The notes under the pieces are model-generated. The model was not told where the DNA came from. It made no database searches and saw only the letters and a program-made list of their open reading frames with translations. A stretch of 64,000 nucleotides of DNA from assembly GCF_036347055.1 (NCBI RefSeq), contig NZ_CP108882.1:5188501-5252500 (forward strand). Reading direction: 5' to 3'. Of this stretch, positions 41,048 to 50,057 are shown piece after piece. Within the stretch, counting starts at the first letter, position 1, and each line of letters starts with the position of its first letter. A program made the position numbers and the translations under genes. Source of the DNA: Streptomyces sp. NBC_00820. Lineage in GTDB: Bacteria; Actinomycetota; Actinomycetes; Streptomycetales; Streptomycetaceae.

Positions 41048-42112
41048 GTGACCACTTTGACCAAGGAAGCCGGTGCTCCGGTCCCGGCGGGTTCGGGCCC
41101 GCTGCTCTCGGTCCGGGACCTGCACGTCAGCTTCAAGACCGAGGACGGCGTCGTCAAGGCCGTCGACGGTCTCTCCTTCGACCTCGCGCGCGGCAAGACG
41201 CTGGGCATCGTGGGCGAGTCGGGCTCCGGAAAGTCGGTCACCAACCTGACCGTCCTCGGACTGCACAACCCCATGTTCACCACCGTCGAGGGCGAGATCC
41301 TGCTGGACGGGCAGGAGTTGATCTCGGCCCGCGAGTCCGAACTGGAGAAGCTGCGCGGCAACAAGGTCGCCATGATCTTCCAGGACCCGCTGACCGCGCT
41401 CTCCCCGTACTACACCGTCGGCCGGCAGATCGCCGAGCCGTACATGAAGCACACCGGCGCCTCCAAGCGGGAGGCCTGGGACCGCGCGGTGGAGATGCTC
41501 ACCAAGGTCGGCATCCCCAACCCCAAGGAGCGGGCGAAGGACTACCCGCACCAGTTCTCCGGCGGTATGCGCCAGCGCGCGATGATCGCCATGGCCCTGG
41601 TGTGCGACCCCGACCTGCTGATCGCCGACGAGCCGACGACCGCGCTGGACGTGACGGTGCAGGCGCAGATCCTCGACCTGCTCAAGGACCTCCAGCAGGA
41701 GGTCGGATCCGGCATCGTCTTCATCACCCACGACCTCGGGGTGATCGCCGACATGGCCGACGACATCATGGTGATGTACGCGGGCAACGCGGTGGAGCGG
41801 GGCACGGTCGACCAGGTGCTGCGCGAGCCGGAACACCCCTACACCTGGGGTCTGCTGAACTCGATGCCGCGCCTCGACTCCGACCCGAACGCGCCGCTGG
41901 CCCCCATCCCGGGAGCCCCGCCGTCGCTGCTCAACCCGCCGTCGGGCTGTCGCTTCCATCCCCGCTGCACCTTCCAGGACCGGGTCGAGTACGCCGGGGC
42001 CTGTGTCACCGAGCGTCCGCGGCTCGGCCCCGACCGGGCCTCCGCCTGCCACCTCGGCGCGGAACAGAAGCGGACCATCTTCATCGAAGAGATCAAGCCC
42101 CGGCTCGGCTAG
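41048..42112 (+). CDS. bldKD: Oligopeptide transporter ATPase (DppD/OppD type), operon 1
   Basis: The protein is 354 aa from GTG 41048, 10 nt after the permease stop, with AGGAG upstream. Walker A is GESGSGKS, Q-loop [16 protein letters not shown], signature [15 protein letters not shown], Walker [15 protein letters not shown] and H-loop [18 protein letters not shown]. The C-terminal oligopeptide-transporter extension [10 protein letters not shown] with cysteines is present. It powers peptide import as a heterodimer with the next gene product. Confidence 0.93.
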   Translation: MTTLTKEAGAPVPAGSGPLLSVRDLHVSFKTEDGVVKAVDGLSFDLARGKTLGIVGESGSGKSVTNLTVLGLHNPMFTTVEGEILLDGQELISARESELEKLRGNKVAMIFQDPLTALSPYYTVGRQIAEPYMKHTGASKREAWDRAVEMLTKVGIPNPKERAKDYPHQFSGGMRQRAMIAMALVCDPDLLIADEPTTALDVTVQAQILDLLKDLQQEVGSGIVFITHDLGVIADMADDIMVMYAGNAVERGTVDQVLREPEHPYTWGLLNSMPRLDSDPNAPLAPIPGAPPSLLNPPSGCRFHPRCTFQDRVEYAGACVTERPRLGPDRASACHLGAEQKRTIFIEEIKPRLG

Positions 42113-42130
42113 GGCAGAGGAGGACACGTC

Positions 42131-43252
42131 ATGACAGAGGATCTGGTCCTCCCGGCCCCACGGGAGAAGAGCGGCGGCGCGGACGGCGAACCGCTGCTGG
42201 AGGTCTCGGGGCTGACCAAGCACTTCCCGGTGAAGGGCGGTTTCCCGATCCGGCGGACCGTCGGCGCGGTGCAGGCGGTCGACGGCATCGACCTGACCGT
42301 GCACGTGGGCGAGAGCTTCGGCCTGGTCGGCGAGTCCGGCTGCGGCAAGTCGACCACCGGCCGGCTGATCACGCGGCTCATGGAGCCGACGTCCGGCAGC
42401 ATCAAGTACCGCGGCCAGGACATCAGCCGCGCGAGCCGCAAGCAGCTGGCGCCCATCCGGTCCGAGATCCAGATGATCTTCCAGGACCCGTATTCGTCAC
42501 TGAATCCGCGGCAGACCGTCGGCAAGATCATCTCGGGTCCGATGGAGATCAACGACATCAGCCCGGAGGGCGGCCGCGAGAAGCGGGTCCGTGAACTCCT
42601 GGACATCGTCGGCCTGAACCCGGAGCACTACAACCGGTTCCCGCACGAGTTCTCCGGCGGTCAGCGCCAGCGCATCGGTGTCGCACGGGCCCTGGCCCTG
42701 GAACCGAAGCTGATCGTGGCCGACGAGCCGGTCTCCGCGCTGGACGTCTCCATCCAGGCCCAGGTCGTCAACCTGCTCCAGAAGGTGCAGAACGAGCTCG
42801 GCATCGCGTTCCTGTTCATCGCCCACGACCTGGCCGTCGTGCGGCACTTCTCGCAGCGCGTGGCCGTGATGTACCTCGGAAAGATCATCGAGGTGGGCGA
42901 CCGCCAGTCGATCTACACCCGCCCGCGTCACCCCTACACCCACGCCCTGCTCTCCGCGGTCCCCGAGGTGAGCCTCTCGGGCGACGGCGCTCCGGCGCGT
43001 GAGCGCATCCGCCTCGCAGGCGACGTGCCGTCCCCGATCAACCCCCCGTCCGGCTGCCGCTTCCGCACCCGCTGCTGGAAGGCCCAGGACAAGTGCGCGA
43101 CCGAGGAACCGCCGCTGGTCCAGATCTCCGGCAACACCGGCGGCCACCTGACGGCCTGCCACTTCCCGGAGGACCCGACGATCGAGGCCCGCGACGAGGA
43201 CATCGTGCTGGACCCGGCGCTGGCGGCGCTGGAGGAGTCCGCGGGCGACTGA
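42131..43252 (+). CDS. bldKE: Oligopeptide transporter ATPase (DppF/OppF type), operon 1
   Basis: The protein is 373 aa from ATG 42131 with GAGGAGGA upstream. Walker A is [13 protein letters not shown], signature [15 protein letters not shown], Walker [15 protein letters not shown] and H-loop FIAHDLAVVRHFSQR. The C-terminal [10 protein letters not shown] extension is present. Residues about 20-270 are nearly the same as the 43402-44445 product, with stretches such as GKIISGPMEINDI and ELLDIVGLNPEHYNRFPHEF identical, so the two operons share a recent ancestor. It is the last gene of operon 1, followed by the shared terminator. Confidence 0.93.
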   Translation: MTEDLVLPAPREKSGGADGEPLLEVSGLTKHFPVKGGFPIRRTVGAVQAVDGIDLTVHVGESFGLVGESGCGKSTTGRLITRLMEPTSGSIKYRGQDISRASRKQLAPIRSEIQMIFQDPYSSLNPRQTVGKIISGPMEINDISPEGGREKRVRELLDIVGLNPEHYNRFPHEFSGGQRQRIGVARALALEPKLIVADEPVSALDVSIQAQVVNLLQKVQNELGIAFLFIAHDLAVVRHFSQRVAVMYLGKIIEVGDRQSIYTRPRHPYTHALLSAVPEVSLSGDGAPARERIRLAGDVPSPINPPSGCRFRTRCWKAQDKCATEEPPLVQISGNTGGHLTACHFPEDPTIEARDEDIVLDPALAALEESAGD

Positions 43253-43278
43253 CGCCGACCGCTGTGCCGTGGACGGAA

Positions 43279-43311
43279 GAAGGCCCGCGTCTTGGGGAGA
43301 CGCGGGCCTTC
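43279..43311. terminator. Bidirectional terminator between the two mirror-image transporter operons
   Basis: A 14-bp perfect stem GAAGGCCCGCGTCT / AGACGCGGGCCTTC closes on a TGGGG loop, 27 bp after the plus-strand operon. It is the only strong hairpin I see in the 149-bp convergent gap, so it probably serves both operons. Confidence 0.8.
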
Positions 43312-43401
43312 GGTTCCCCTGGAACCGGACATTCGTGGGCTCGGGTCAATGGGCCGTGAAAGTCCGTTCCACAAGGGGCGGCTGACGGGAAAGGGGTGTT
43401 G

Positions 43402-44445
43402 TCAGCCCGCCGCCTCGGGGTCCTTGGACAGGAGGCCGGCCGAAACCGTCTCCGCCGTCTCAGGGTAGTGGCACGCGGTGAGGTGGCCGGGCTTGTTGCC
43501 CTCCGCCTGGACCAGCGGCGGAGCCTCCGTCGCGCACTTCTCCGTCGCCTTCCAGCAGCGGGTGCGGAAGCGGCAGCCGGAGGGCGGGTTGATGGGCGAG
43601 GGCACGTCGCCGGCGAGGCGGATGCGCTCGCGCGCGGTGCCGTCCACCGTGGCCTCGGGGACCGCGGAGAGCAGCGCCCGGGTGTAGGGGTGGCGCGGGT
43701 TGCCGTACAGGTCCTCGCGGTCGGCGATCTCGACGATCTTGCCGAGGTACATGACCGCGACGCGCTGCGAGAAGTGCCGCACGATCGCGAGGTCGTGGGC
43801 GATGAAGACGAACGCGATGCCGAGTTCCCGCTGCACCTTCTGGAGCAGGTTGACGACCTGGGCCTGGATGGAGACGTCCAGCGCGGAGACCGGCTCGTCC
43901 GCCACGATCAGCTTCGGGTTCAGGGCGAGCGCGCGGGCGACGCCGATGCGCTGGCGCTGGCCGCCGGAGAACTCGTGCGGGAACCGGTTGTAGTGCTCGG
44001 GGTTCAGGCCGACGATGTCCAGGAGCTCGCGGACGCGCTTCTCGCGGCCGCCCTCCGGGTTGATGTCGTTGATCTCCATCGGGCCGGAGATGATCTTGCC
44101 GACCGTGTGCCGCGGGTTCAGCGAGGCGTACGGGTCCTGGAAGATCATCTGGATCTCGGACCGGATCGGCGCGAGATCCTTGCGGCCGGCGTGCGTGATG
44201 TCCTGGCCGCGGTACTTGACGGAACCGGCGGTGGGCTCCAGCAGGCGGGTGATGAGCCGGCCGGTGGTCGACTTGCCGCAGCCGGACTCGCCGACCAGGC
44301 CCAGGCTCTCGCCCTCGGCCACCTGGAAGTCGAGGCCGTCCACGGCCTGGACCGCGCCGACGGTCCGCCGGATCGGGAAGCCGCCCTTGATGGGGAAGTG
44401 CTTGGTCAGCCCGGAGACGTCCAGGAGGGGGGTGGTGTTGCTCAT
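43402..44445 (-). CDS. Oligopeptide transporter ATPase (DppF type), operon 2
   Basis: The protein is 347 aa from ATG 44445. Walker A is [13 protein letters not shown], signature [15 protein letters not shown], Walker [15 protein letters not shown] and H-loop FIAHDLAIVRHFSQR. A C-terminal cysteine extension ([16 protein letters not shown]) is present. It is closely paralogous to the 42131-43252 protein; divergence is concentrated in the last 90 residues, and it lacks that protein's acidic C-terminal tail. It is the last gene of the minus-strand five-gene operon that starts at 49533. Confidence 0.92.
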   Translation of the reverse strand: MSNTTPLLDVSGLTKHFPIKGGFPIRRTVGAVQAVDGLDFQVAEGESLGLVGESGCGKSTTGRLITRLLEPTAGSVKYRGQDITHAGRKDLAPIRSEIQMIFQDPYASLNPRHTVGKIISGPMEINDINPEGGREKRVRELLDIVGLNPEHYNRFPHEFSGGQRQRIGVARALALNPKLIVADEPVSALDVSIQAQVVNLLQKVQRELGIAFVFIAHDLAIVRHFSQRVAVMYLGKIVEIADREDLYGNPRHPYTRALLSAVPEATVDGTARERIRLAGDVPSPINPPSGCRFRTRCWKATEKCATEAPPLVQAEGNKPGHLTACHYPETAETVSAGLLSKDPEAAG

Positions 44446-44473
44446 GGTGGTGAAATCCCGTCTCGTGTACGTC

Positions 44474-45511
44474 TCAGAGGGCCTTGCCGGCGACCGCGTC
44501 CGTCAGGAACTCGCGGCGCTGCTCTTCGGTCAGGTGGCAGGCACTGCCGCGGCCGTCCGCGATCTCCAGCACCGGGCGCTCCTTGGAGCACTTTCCGTCG
44601 TCGACCTTGTCGGCGAAGGCGCAGCGAGGGTGGAAGCGGCAGCCGGACGGCGGGTTCAGCAGCGAGGGCGGCGAACCCGGGATCGGCGTGAGCGGCACGT
44701 CGACCGGGCCGTCCAGGGACGGCATGGAGCCCATCAGGCCGTAGGTGTACGGGTGCTGCGGGGTGCGCAGCACCTCCTCCTTCGGACCGCGCTCCACACA
44801 CCGGCCGCCGTACATCACCAGGACGTCGTCGGCGATGTCGGCGATCACGCCCAGGTCGTGTGTGATGAAGATGATCGAGGTGCCGAACTCGCGCTGGAGG
44901 TCCTTGAGCAGGTCCATGATCTGGGCCTGCACGGTCACGTCGAGCGCGGTGGTCGGCTCGTCGGCGATCAGCAGCTTCGGGTCGCACACCAGCGCCATGG
45001 CGATCATCGCGCGCTGGCGCATACCGCCGGAGAACTCGTGCGGGTAGTTGTCCACCCGGCTGTCCGGCTGCGGGATGCCGACCCGCCGCAGCATCTCGAT
45101 CGCCCGCTCCCGGGCCTCCTTCTTGGAGGCGCCGGTGTGCTTGCGGTACACCTCGCCGATCTGGGTGCCGATGGTGTGGTACGGCGACAGCGAGGCCAGG
45201 GCGTCCTGGAAGATCATCGCCATCTTGTTGCCGCGGAGCTTCTCCAGCGTCCGCTCGGAGGCGCCGTTCAGCTCCTCGCCGTCCAGCTCGATGGAGCCCT
45301 CGATCGTGGTGTGGTCGGGGTTGTGCAGGCCGAGGATGGTCAGGTTGGTGACCGACTTGCCGGACCCCGACTCACCCACGATGCCGAGCGTCTTGCCGCG
45401 CGCGAGGTCGAAGGAGAGACCGTCGACGGCCTTGACGACGCCGTCCTCGGTCGAGAAGTGCACCTTCAGGTCCTTGACGGACAGGAAGGGCTGCGGATCG
45501 ATGCTCGTCAC
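44474..45511 (-). CDS. Oligopeptide transporter ATPase (DppD type), operon 2
   Basis: The protein is 345 aa from GTG 45511. Walker A is GESGSGKS, Q-loop MIFQDALASLSPYHTI, signature [15 protein letters not shown], Walker [15 protein letters not shown] and H-loop [18 protein letters not shown]. The C-terminal [15 protein letters not shown] is present. The segment [20 protein letters not shown] is identical in the operon 1 counterpart. It forms the ATPase pair with the following gene. Confidence 0.92.
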   Translation of the reverse strand: MTSIDPQPFLSVKDLKVHFSTEDGVVKAVDGLSFDLARGKTLGIVGESGSGKSVTNLTILGLHNPDHTTIEGSIELDGEELNGASERTLEKLRGNKMAMIFQDALASLSPYHTIGTQIGEVYRKHTGASKKEARERAIEMLRRVGIPQPDSRVDNYPHEFSGGMRQRAMIAMALVCDPKLLIADEPTTALDVTVQAQIMDLLKDLQREFGTSIIFITHDLGVIADIADDVLVMYGGRCVERGPKEEVLRTPQHPYTYGLMGSMPSLDGPVDVPLTPIPGSPPSLLNPPSGCRFHPRCAFADKVDDGKCSKERPVLEIADGRGSACHLTEEQRREFLTDAVAGKAL

Positions 45512-45563
45512 GGGGACGCTCCAGAGGGGGGTGATGCGGGGTAGCTGGTGGGGGCGGGCGGGG

Positions 45564-46544
45564 TCAGGCGAGCCGGATCCGCGGGTCGATCATGGCGTAG
45601 ACCGCGTCGACGATGATGTTGGCGAACACCACGAAGGCGGCGGTGATGATCATGACGCCGAGCAGCATGGGCAGGTCGTTCGTGATCACGGACTTCACCG
45701 CGAGCATGCCGAGACCCTGGAGGCTGAAGGTCTTCTCGGTGATCATCGCGCCGCCGAGCAGAACGCCCATGTCGATGCCGAAGATGGTGACGATCGGACC
45801 CATCGCGCCGCGCCAGGCGAAGCGGAAGAAGACGTTGCGCCGGGACATGCCCTTGGCGCGGGCCGTGCGGACGTAGTCCTCGCTCAGCGTCTCGACCAGC
45901 TGGGAGCGGGTCATACGCGTGTAGTTGGCGGTCCAGATCAGGGCCAGGACCAGCCAGGGCACGATCAGACCGTTGGCCCAGGCCGCGGGGTTGTCCGTGA
46001 ACGGCGTGTACGTCGGCTGGTCGAGCACGTGCGTGGTGTACACGAGCAGGTACAGGGCGACCGGGCCGACGAAGTAGATCTGCATCGACGAGGCGACCAG
46101 CGAGGCGGAGCTGGCGATCTTGTCGGCGGCCTTGCCCTGCCGCACGGCGGCGAACATGCCGGCGCCGATGCCGAAGACGAGGAAGACGACGGAGGAGCCG
46201 ACAGCCAGGGACACCGTGGTCGGGAAGCGGTCCAGGATCGTGCCGAGGACGGACTCGCGGTTGACGAACGAGTAGCCGAGGCACGGCGCGTTGCAGTGGC
46301 CGAAGCCCGAGTAGTCGCGGCCCATGAAGATGGCGGAGAGCCAGTGCCAGTACTGGACCGGCATCGGGTCCGAGATTCCCATGTTGTGCCGGATCAGGTT
46401 GAGCGTCTCCGGCGTGCAGACCTTGCCGCAGGCGATCCGGGCGGGGTCGCGCGGCACCGCGTAGAAGAGCATGAACGTGATCGCGCTGATGATCAGCAGC
46501 GTGATCGCGGCGCCGATGACTCGGCGGACGAGGAAGCGAAGCAT
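45564..46544 (-). CDS. Oligopeptide transporter permease (DppB type), operon 2
   Basis: The protein is 326 aa from ATG 46544 (AGGAAAG 9 nt upstream). It begins MLRFLVRRVIGAAITLLIIS. Like the operon 1 copy, it has an external loop with cysteines (RIACGKVCTPETLN, GHCNAPCLGYSF). The EAA-type loop is EDYVRTARAKGMSRRNVFFR, and the end DAVYAMIDPRIRLA. The same length and matching unusual cysteines support duplication of the whole operon. Confidence 0.9.
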   Translation of the reverse strand: MLRFLVRRVIGAAITLLIISAITFMLFYAVPRDPARIACGKVCTPETLNLIRHNMGISDPMPVQYWHWLSAIFMGRDYSGFGHCNAPCLGYSFVNRESVLGTILDRFPTTVSLAVGSSVVFLVFGIGAGMFAAVRQGKAADKIASSASLVASSMQIYFVGPVALYLLVYTTHVLDQPTYTPFTDNPAAWANGLIVPWLVLALIWTANYTRMTRSQLVETLSEDYVRTARAKGMSRRNVFFRFAWRGAMGPIVTIFGIDMGVLLGGAMITEKTFSLQGLGMLAVKSVITNDLPMLLGVMIITAAFVVFANIIVDAVYAMIDPRIRLA

Positions 46545-46663
46545 GGGGGTTGGCTTTCCTGGGAGGGCCGTCGTACGGATCGGGCCGGGCCGGGTCGACC
46601 GGGGGCCCGGTGGACGAGCCGAGGGTGGGGCGGTCGGCAGCCGCCCCACCTCTCAGGTGTGGA

Positions 46664-48427
46664 TCAGGCCTTGACGTACATCTTGTAGAGCATGCAACCG
46701 TCGAAGTTCGGGTCCATCTTCACGTTGGCGAGCTTGGAACCGTGCAGGTACAGGCGCTTCATGTAGACGTCGGGGATGAAGGCGCCCAGCTCGGTCACCT
46801 GCTTGTCCAGCGCGGCCCACATCTCGTTGGCCTTGTTCTGGTCCGTCTCCAGCGTGGCGGCCTTGATGGCGGCGTCCACGTCGGCGTTCTTCAGGTGGCA
46901 GTAGTTGGTGCCCTCGTCGCGGACCTGGTCACCCTGGAACAGCGGCTGGAAGACCGAGAAACCGGTCGGCCAGTCGGCGGACCAGCCACCCCAGTAGATG
47001 TCGAACTGGTTGTCGATCTTGCCGATCTGGTCGTACCAGGTGGTGGAGTCGATGGCCTTGGAGACGACATCGAAGCCCGCCGCCTTCAGGGCGTTCTCGA
47101 CGACGACCTTGACCTTGGCGTTGATCGGGTCGTTCTGGTAGGCGTAGACGACCTTGGTGCCGAGCTTGCCGGCCTTCTTCAGGACGGCCTTGGCGGCGGC
47201 CGGGTCACCGGCCGGCTTGGCCAGCTTGCCCCACACGTCCTGCGACTTGTAGCCGGCGACGAGCGGGCTCATGACGCCGGTCGCGTAGTCACCGCGGTGC
47301 TCGCCACCCTGGAGCTGGCGGATGCCGGCGGTCGGCCACGCCTTGATGATGGCCTCGCGGACCTTGATGTCGGTGACGCGGGTCTGGTTGATCCAGTAGA
47401 GGCTGGTGCCGCTGCTCAGGTCCTCGAAGAGGCGGTCCTTCGCCTTGGCGGTGGCCTGCTGCTGACGCGACTGCGGAACCGTGCGCCACGAGACGGCGTA
47501 CTGGTCGGCGCCGGCGTCCGCGATGAGGCGGTCGGCGGCGGTCTCCGCCTCGATGCCGAAGGTGAAGTCGAACTCGTCCGGGTAGGCGTTGCGGATCGGG
47601 TCCGTGTTCGGGTCCCAGTGCTCGTTGCGGACCAGCACCATCGACTTGTCCGTGACGTGCGACTTGATGCGGTACGGGCCGTTGGAGAACGGCTTCTTGT
47701 CGTAGTTCTGCTTCGTGTCGTGCTTCGCCTGGGTCGGGGCGTAGGAGTGCATCGCCAGGACGTAGTTGAAGTCGGGGCGGGCCTCGGCGAGGTGGAAGGT
47801 GATGGTCTTCCCGCTCGTCTCGATCGACTTCAGGTGCTTGCCCTTGAAGGGGCCGGAGTAGGACTTGCGGAAGTCCTGCGAGCCCGTGAGCCAGCCCTGG
47901 ACGTAGGTGGCGCCCTCGGTGATGAAGGTGGCGAAGGCGCGCTCGAAGCCGTGGCGGACGTCATCGACGTTGACGTCGGAGCCGTCCTCCCACTTGACGC
48001 CGTCCTTCAGCGTGAAGGACCAGGTCTTGCCGCCGTCCTTCATGGTGCCCGTGTCGGTGGCGAGGTCGCCGACCAGGGTCTGCGTGCCGTCGTCGCCGAC
48101 CTTGTAGCCGGTCAGGGTGCGGGAGAGGACGATCGCGGCCAGCGAGTTCCAGGCGTAGTAGACGCGCTGCGGGTCGAGGTGCGAGAAGTCGTCGTCGTTC
48201 AGCAGGGAGACCTTGCCGCCCTTCTTGGCGCCGGTCACCTCCGGCGCCGGGCCCTTGGAGTCCTCCGCCGTGCCGATCTTGACCGAGGACGTGTGGGCCT
48301 TGGCCGCTTCCTGCTTGCCCGTCTTGCCGGCGCTGCTGCTGTTGCCGCTGCTGCACGCGGTCAGCACCGAGCTGGAGGCTGCGGCAACACCAGTGGCTAT
48401 CAGGAAGTTTCTACGCGAGAAGGACAT
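46664..48427 (-). CDS. Oligopeptide-binding lipoprotein with Tat-type signal, operon 2
   Basis: The protein is 587 aa from ATG 48427. The N-terminus MSFSRRNFLIATGVAAASSS has a twin-arginine motif, followed by lipobox LTAC, so export is probably by Tat and then lipidation. Its operon 1 paralogue has no RR motif. The SBP_bac_5 body has GGKVSLLNDDDFSHLDPQRV, DVRHGFERAFATFI and FDIYWGGWSADWPTG. The neighbouring genes supply both permeases and both ATPases. Substrate is probably oligopeptides, but different folding needs (Tat) suggest functional divergence from operon 1. Confidence 0.88.
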   Translation of the reverse strand: MSFSRRNFLIATGVAAASSSVLTACSSGNSSSAGKTGKQEAAKAHTSSVKIGTAEDSKGPAPEVTGAKKGGKVSLLNDDDFSHLDPQRVYYAWNSLAAIVLSRTLTGYKVGDDGTQTLVGDLATDTGTMKDGGKTWSFTLKDGVKWEDGSDVNVDDVRHGFERAFATFITEGATYVQGWLTGSQDFRKSYSGPFKGKHLKSIETSGKTITFHLAEARPDFNYVLAMHSYAPTQAKHDTKQNYDKKPFSNGPYRIKSHVTDKSMVLVRNEHWDPNTDPIRNAYPDEFDFTFGIEAETAADRLIADAGADQYAVSWRTVPQSRQQQATAKAKDRLFEDLSSGTSLYWINQTRVTDIKVREAIIKAWPTAGIRQLQGGEHRGDYATGVMSPLVAGYKSQDVWGKLAKPAGDPAAAKAVLKKAGKLGTKVVYAYQNDPINAKVKVVVENALKAAGFDVVSKAIDSTTWYDQIGKIDNQFDIYWGGWSADWPTGFSVFQPLFQGDQVRDEGTNYCHLKNADVDAAIKAATLETDQNKANEMWAALDKQVTELGAFIPDVYMKRLYLHGSKLANVKMDPNFDGCMLYKMYVKA

Positions 48428-48504
48428 CGCATCCTGCCTTGAAGTGGGTTGATGAGAGAAAACCGGCACTGCGGCGGGAGTGCCGTGGTCCTGCGAACGC
48501 CGAG

Positions 48505-49533
48505 TCAGCGCTTGGTCTTCGGGTCGAGCGCGTCGCGCACCGAGTCACCGAGGAGGTTGAACGCCAGTACGAAGACCACCATCGTGATTCCGGGGAAGCA
48601 CAGGAAGGTGATGTCGTCCTGGTAGAAGTTGGCGGCGTACCCGATCATGACGCCCCAGTCGGGGGTGGGGTCCTGGATGCCGACACCGAGGTAGGCGAGA
48701 CCTGCCTCCGTGGTGACCATCGCAGGCAGCAGGAGGGTCCCCTGGATCAGGATCGGCGTCCACAGGTTGGGCAGCAGTTCCTTGAAGATGATGCGGGCCG
48801 GCGAGGCGCCCGTGACCTTGGCGGCCTCGACGAACTCCCTCTCGCGCAGGGCCAGTACCTGGCCTCGCAGCAGTCGGGCGATGGAGGCCCAGCCGAAGAC
48901 GACGAGCAGTGAGATCAGGCAGACCACGGTCAGCCAGACCGGCGTGTCCTCGTTGGGTGCCACGAAGATCGAGATGACGACCGGCACGAAGGCGACGAAG
49001 AACAGCTGCTGCGGGAAGGCCAGCAGGATGTCGATGACCCGGCCGAGGAACCAGTCCGTCTTGCCGCCGAGGTAGCCGGCGCTCACGCCGATCGCGACGC
49101 CGACGACCATGGTGAGGATGGTGATGCCGGTGGAGATCAGCAGCGAGTTGCGGATCGCGTACAGCAGGAACGTGAAGACGTCCCGGCCCAGCTGCGGGTC
49201 GATGCCGAACCAGTAGTCGGCGTCGATGCCGCCGTTCGGTCCGGCCGGCAGGCCGTTGTCGCCCAGCAGGCCCGGCGTGTTGATGCCGTACGTCGTGTAC
49301 GGGTCCTTGCCGTACAGCTTGGCTATGAGCGGTGCGGCCAGGCTGATCACGAAGAAGAGGATCACGATGATCGCCGAGATGACGCCCGTGCGATCCCGCT
49401 TGAAGCGAAGCCAAGCCAGCTGCCCGGGGGACCTGCTCTCGCTGCCCTTCGAGCTGTCGGAAACGCTCGGCTTCTCGACGGTCTCGTCGGTCACCTCAAG
49501 CGAGGCAGCCGCGGATGGAGTTGGGGGGGTCAT
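48505..49533 (-). CDS. Oligopeptide transporter permease (DppC type), operon 2
   Basis: The protein is 342 aa from ATG 49533 (CCAGGAGC upstream). The cytoplasmic N-terminus [20 protein letters not shown] is followed by six helices, with EAA loop [24 protein letters not shown], ending [16 protein letters not shown]. It corresponds in order and sequence to the 36942-37976 permease. It is the first gene of the minus-strand operon, with its promoter in the AT-richer region 49534-50057. Confidence 0.9.
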   Translation of the reverse strand: MTPPTPSAAASLEVTDETVEKPSVSDSSKGSESRSPGQLAWLRFKRDRTGVISAIIVILFFVISLAAPLIAKLYGKDPYTTYGINTPGLLGDNGLPAGPNGGIDADYWFGIDPQLGRDVFTFLLYAIRNSLLISTGITILTMVVGVAIGVSAGYLGGKTDWFLGRVIDILLAFPQQLFFVAFVPVVISIFVAPNEDTPVWLTVVCLISLLVVFGWASIARLLRGQVLALREREFVEAAKVTGASPARIIFKELLPNLWTPILIQGTLLLPAMVTTEAGLAYLGVGIQDPTPDWGVMIGYAANFYQDDITFLCFPGITMVVFVLAFNLLGDSVRDALDPKTKR

Positions 49534-50057
49534 GGTGCTCCTGGCCCAAGCGAGGGTCTGAGTGACTCCGCAGGGCACTCCCCTACGGGCTACGCCGGAC
49601 TTTTTCAACGCAATTCATTCAAGGTCAATAAATTCTCGGTCGGCTTGGCGCTGTCTTTACATTCTTTACCTCACCTTGACTCTCCTGTAGCTACGCGGGT
49701 AGCACAGCCGTAACCAATCCGTGCTTCCAATCGGACCAATTGCGCAATTCGGTCAATGGGTTCGATATGCGGACGGTGCTGTACCGAAATGCGGTCGCGG
49801 AGGTGCACAAACCAACGTTTCGGCAACGTTACGCGGAGATCTGTTGCGCGAGGTTCACAAGATCATCAAAGTGCACCCCTGCACGAAGCACCCTGAAGGA
49901 TGAGTGCATTCGGATCAAAGGCGTACCCCCGAATATGCCTGCATTCGGATGACGTGTCGCCCAAAAAGCCGTTCAATCAGACGTTGAGCGCGCGGGATGT
50001 GTCATACAAGCCGATATTGGCCGGTTATCGCCGGGGTGATCACGGAGGAGGCACGCC
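49534..50057. promoter_or_regulatory. AT-rich divergent regulatory region between transporter operons 2 and 3
   Basis: There is no gene in 524 bp, and GC content is clearly below the surroundings. Features seen: perfect palindrome AATTGCGCAATT (49738-49749) flanked by GACC/GGTC; an 11-bp direct repeat TGCATTCGGAT at 49905-49915 and 49940-49950, with an inverted CCGAATATGC (49929-49938) between them; and many A/T-rich -10-like words near 49600-49680. It must contain promoters for both operons. The repeats are candidate regulator sites. Confidence 0.55.
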
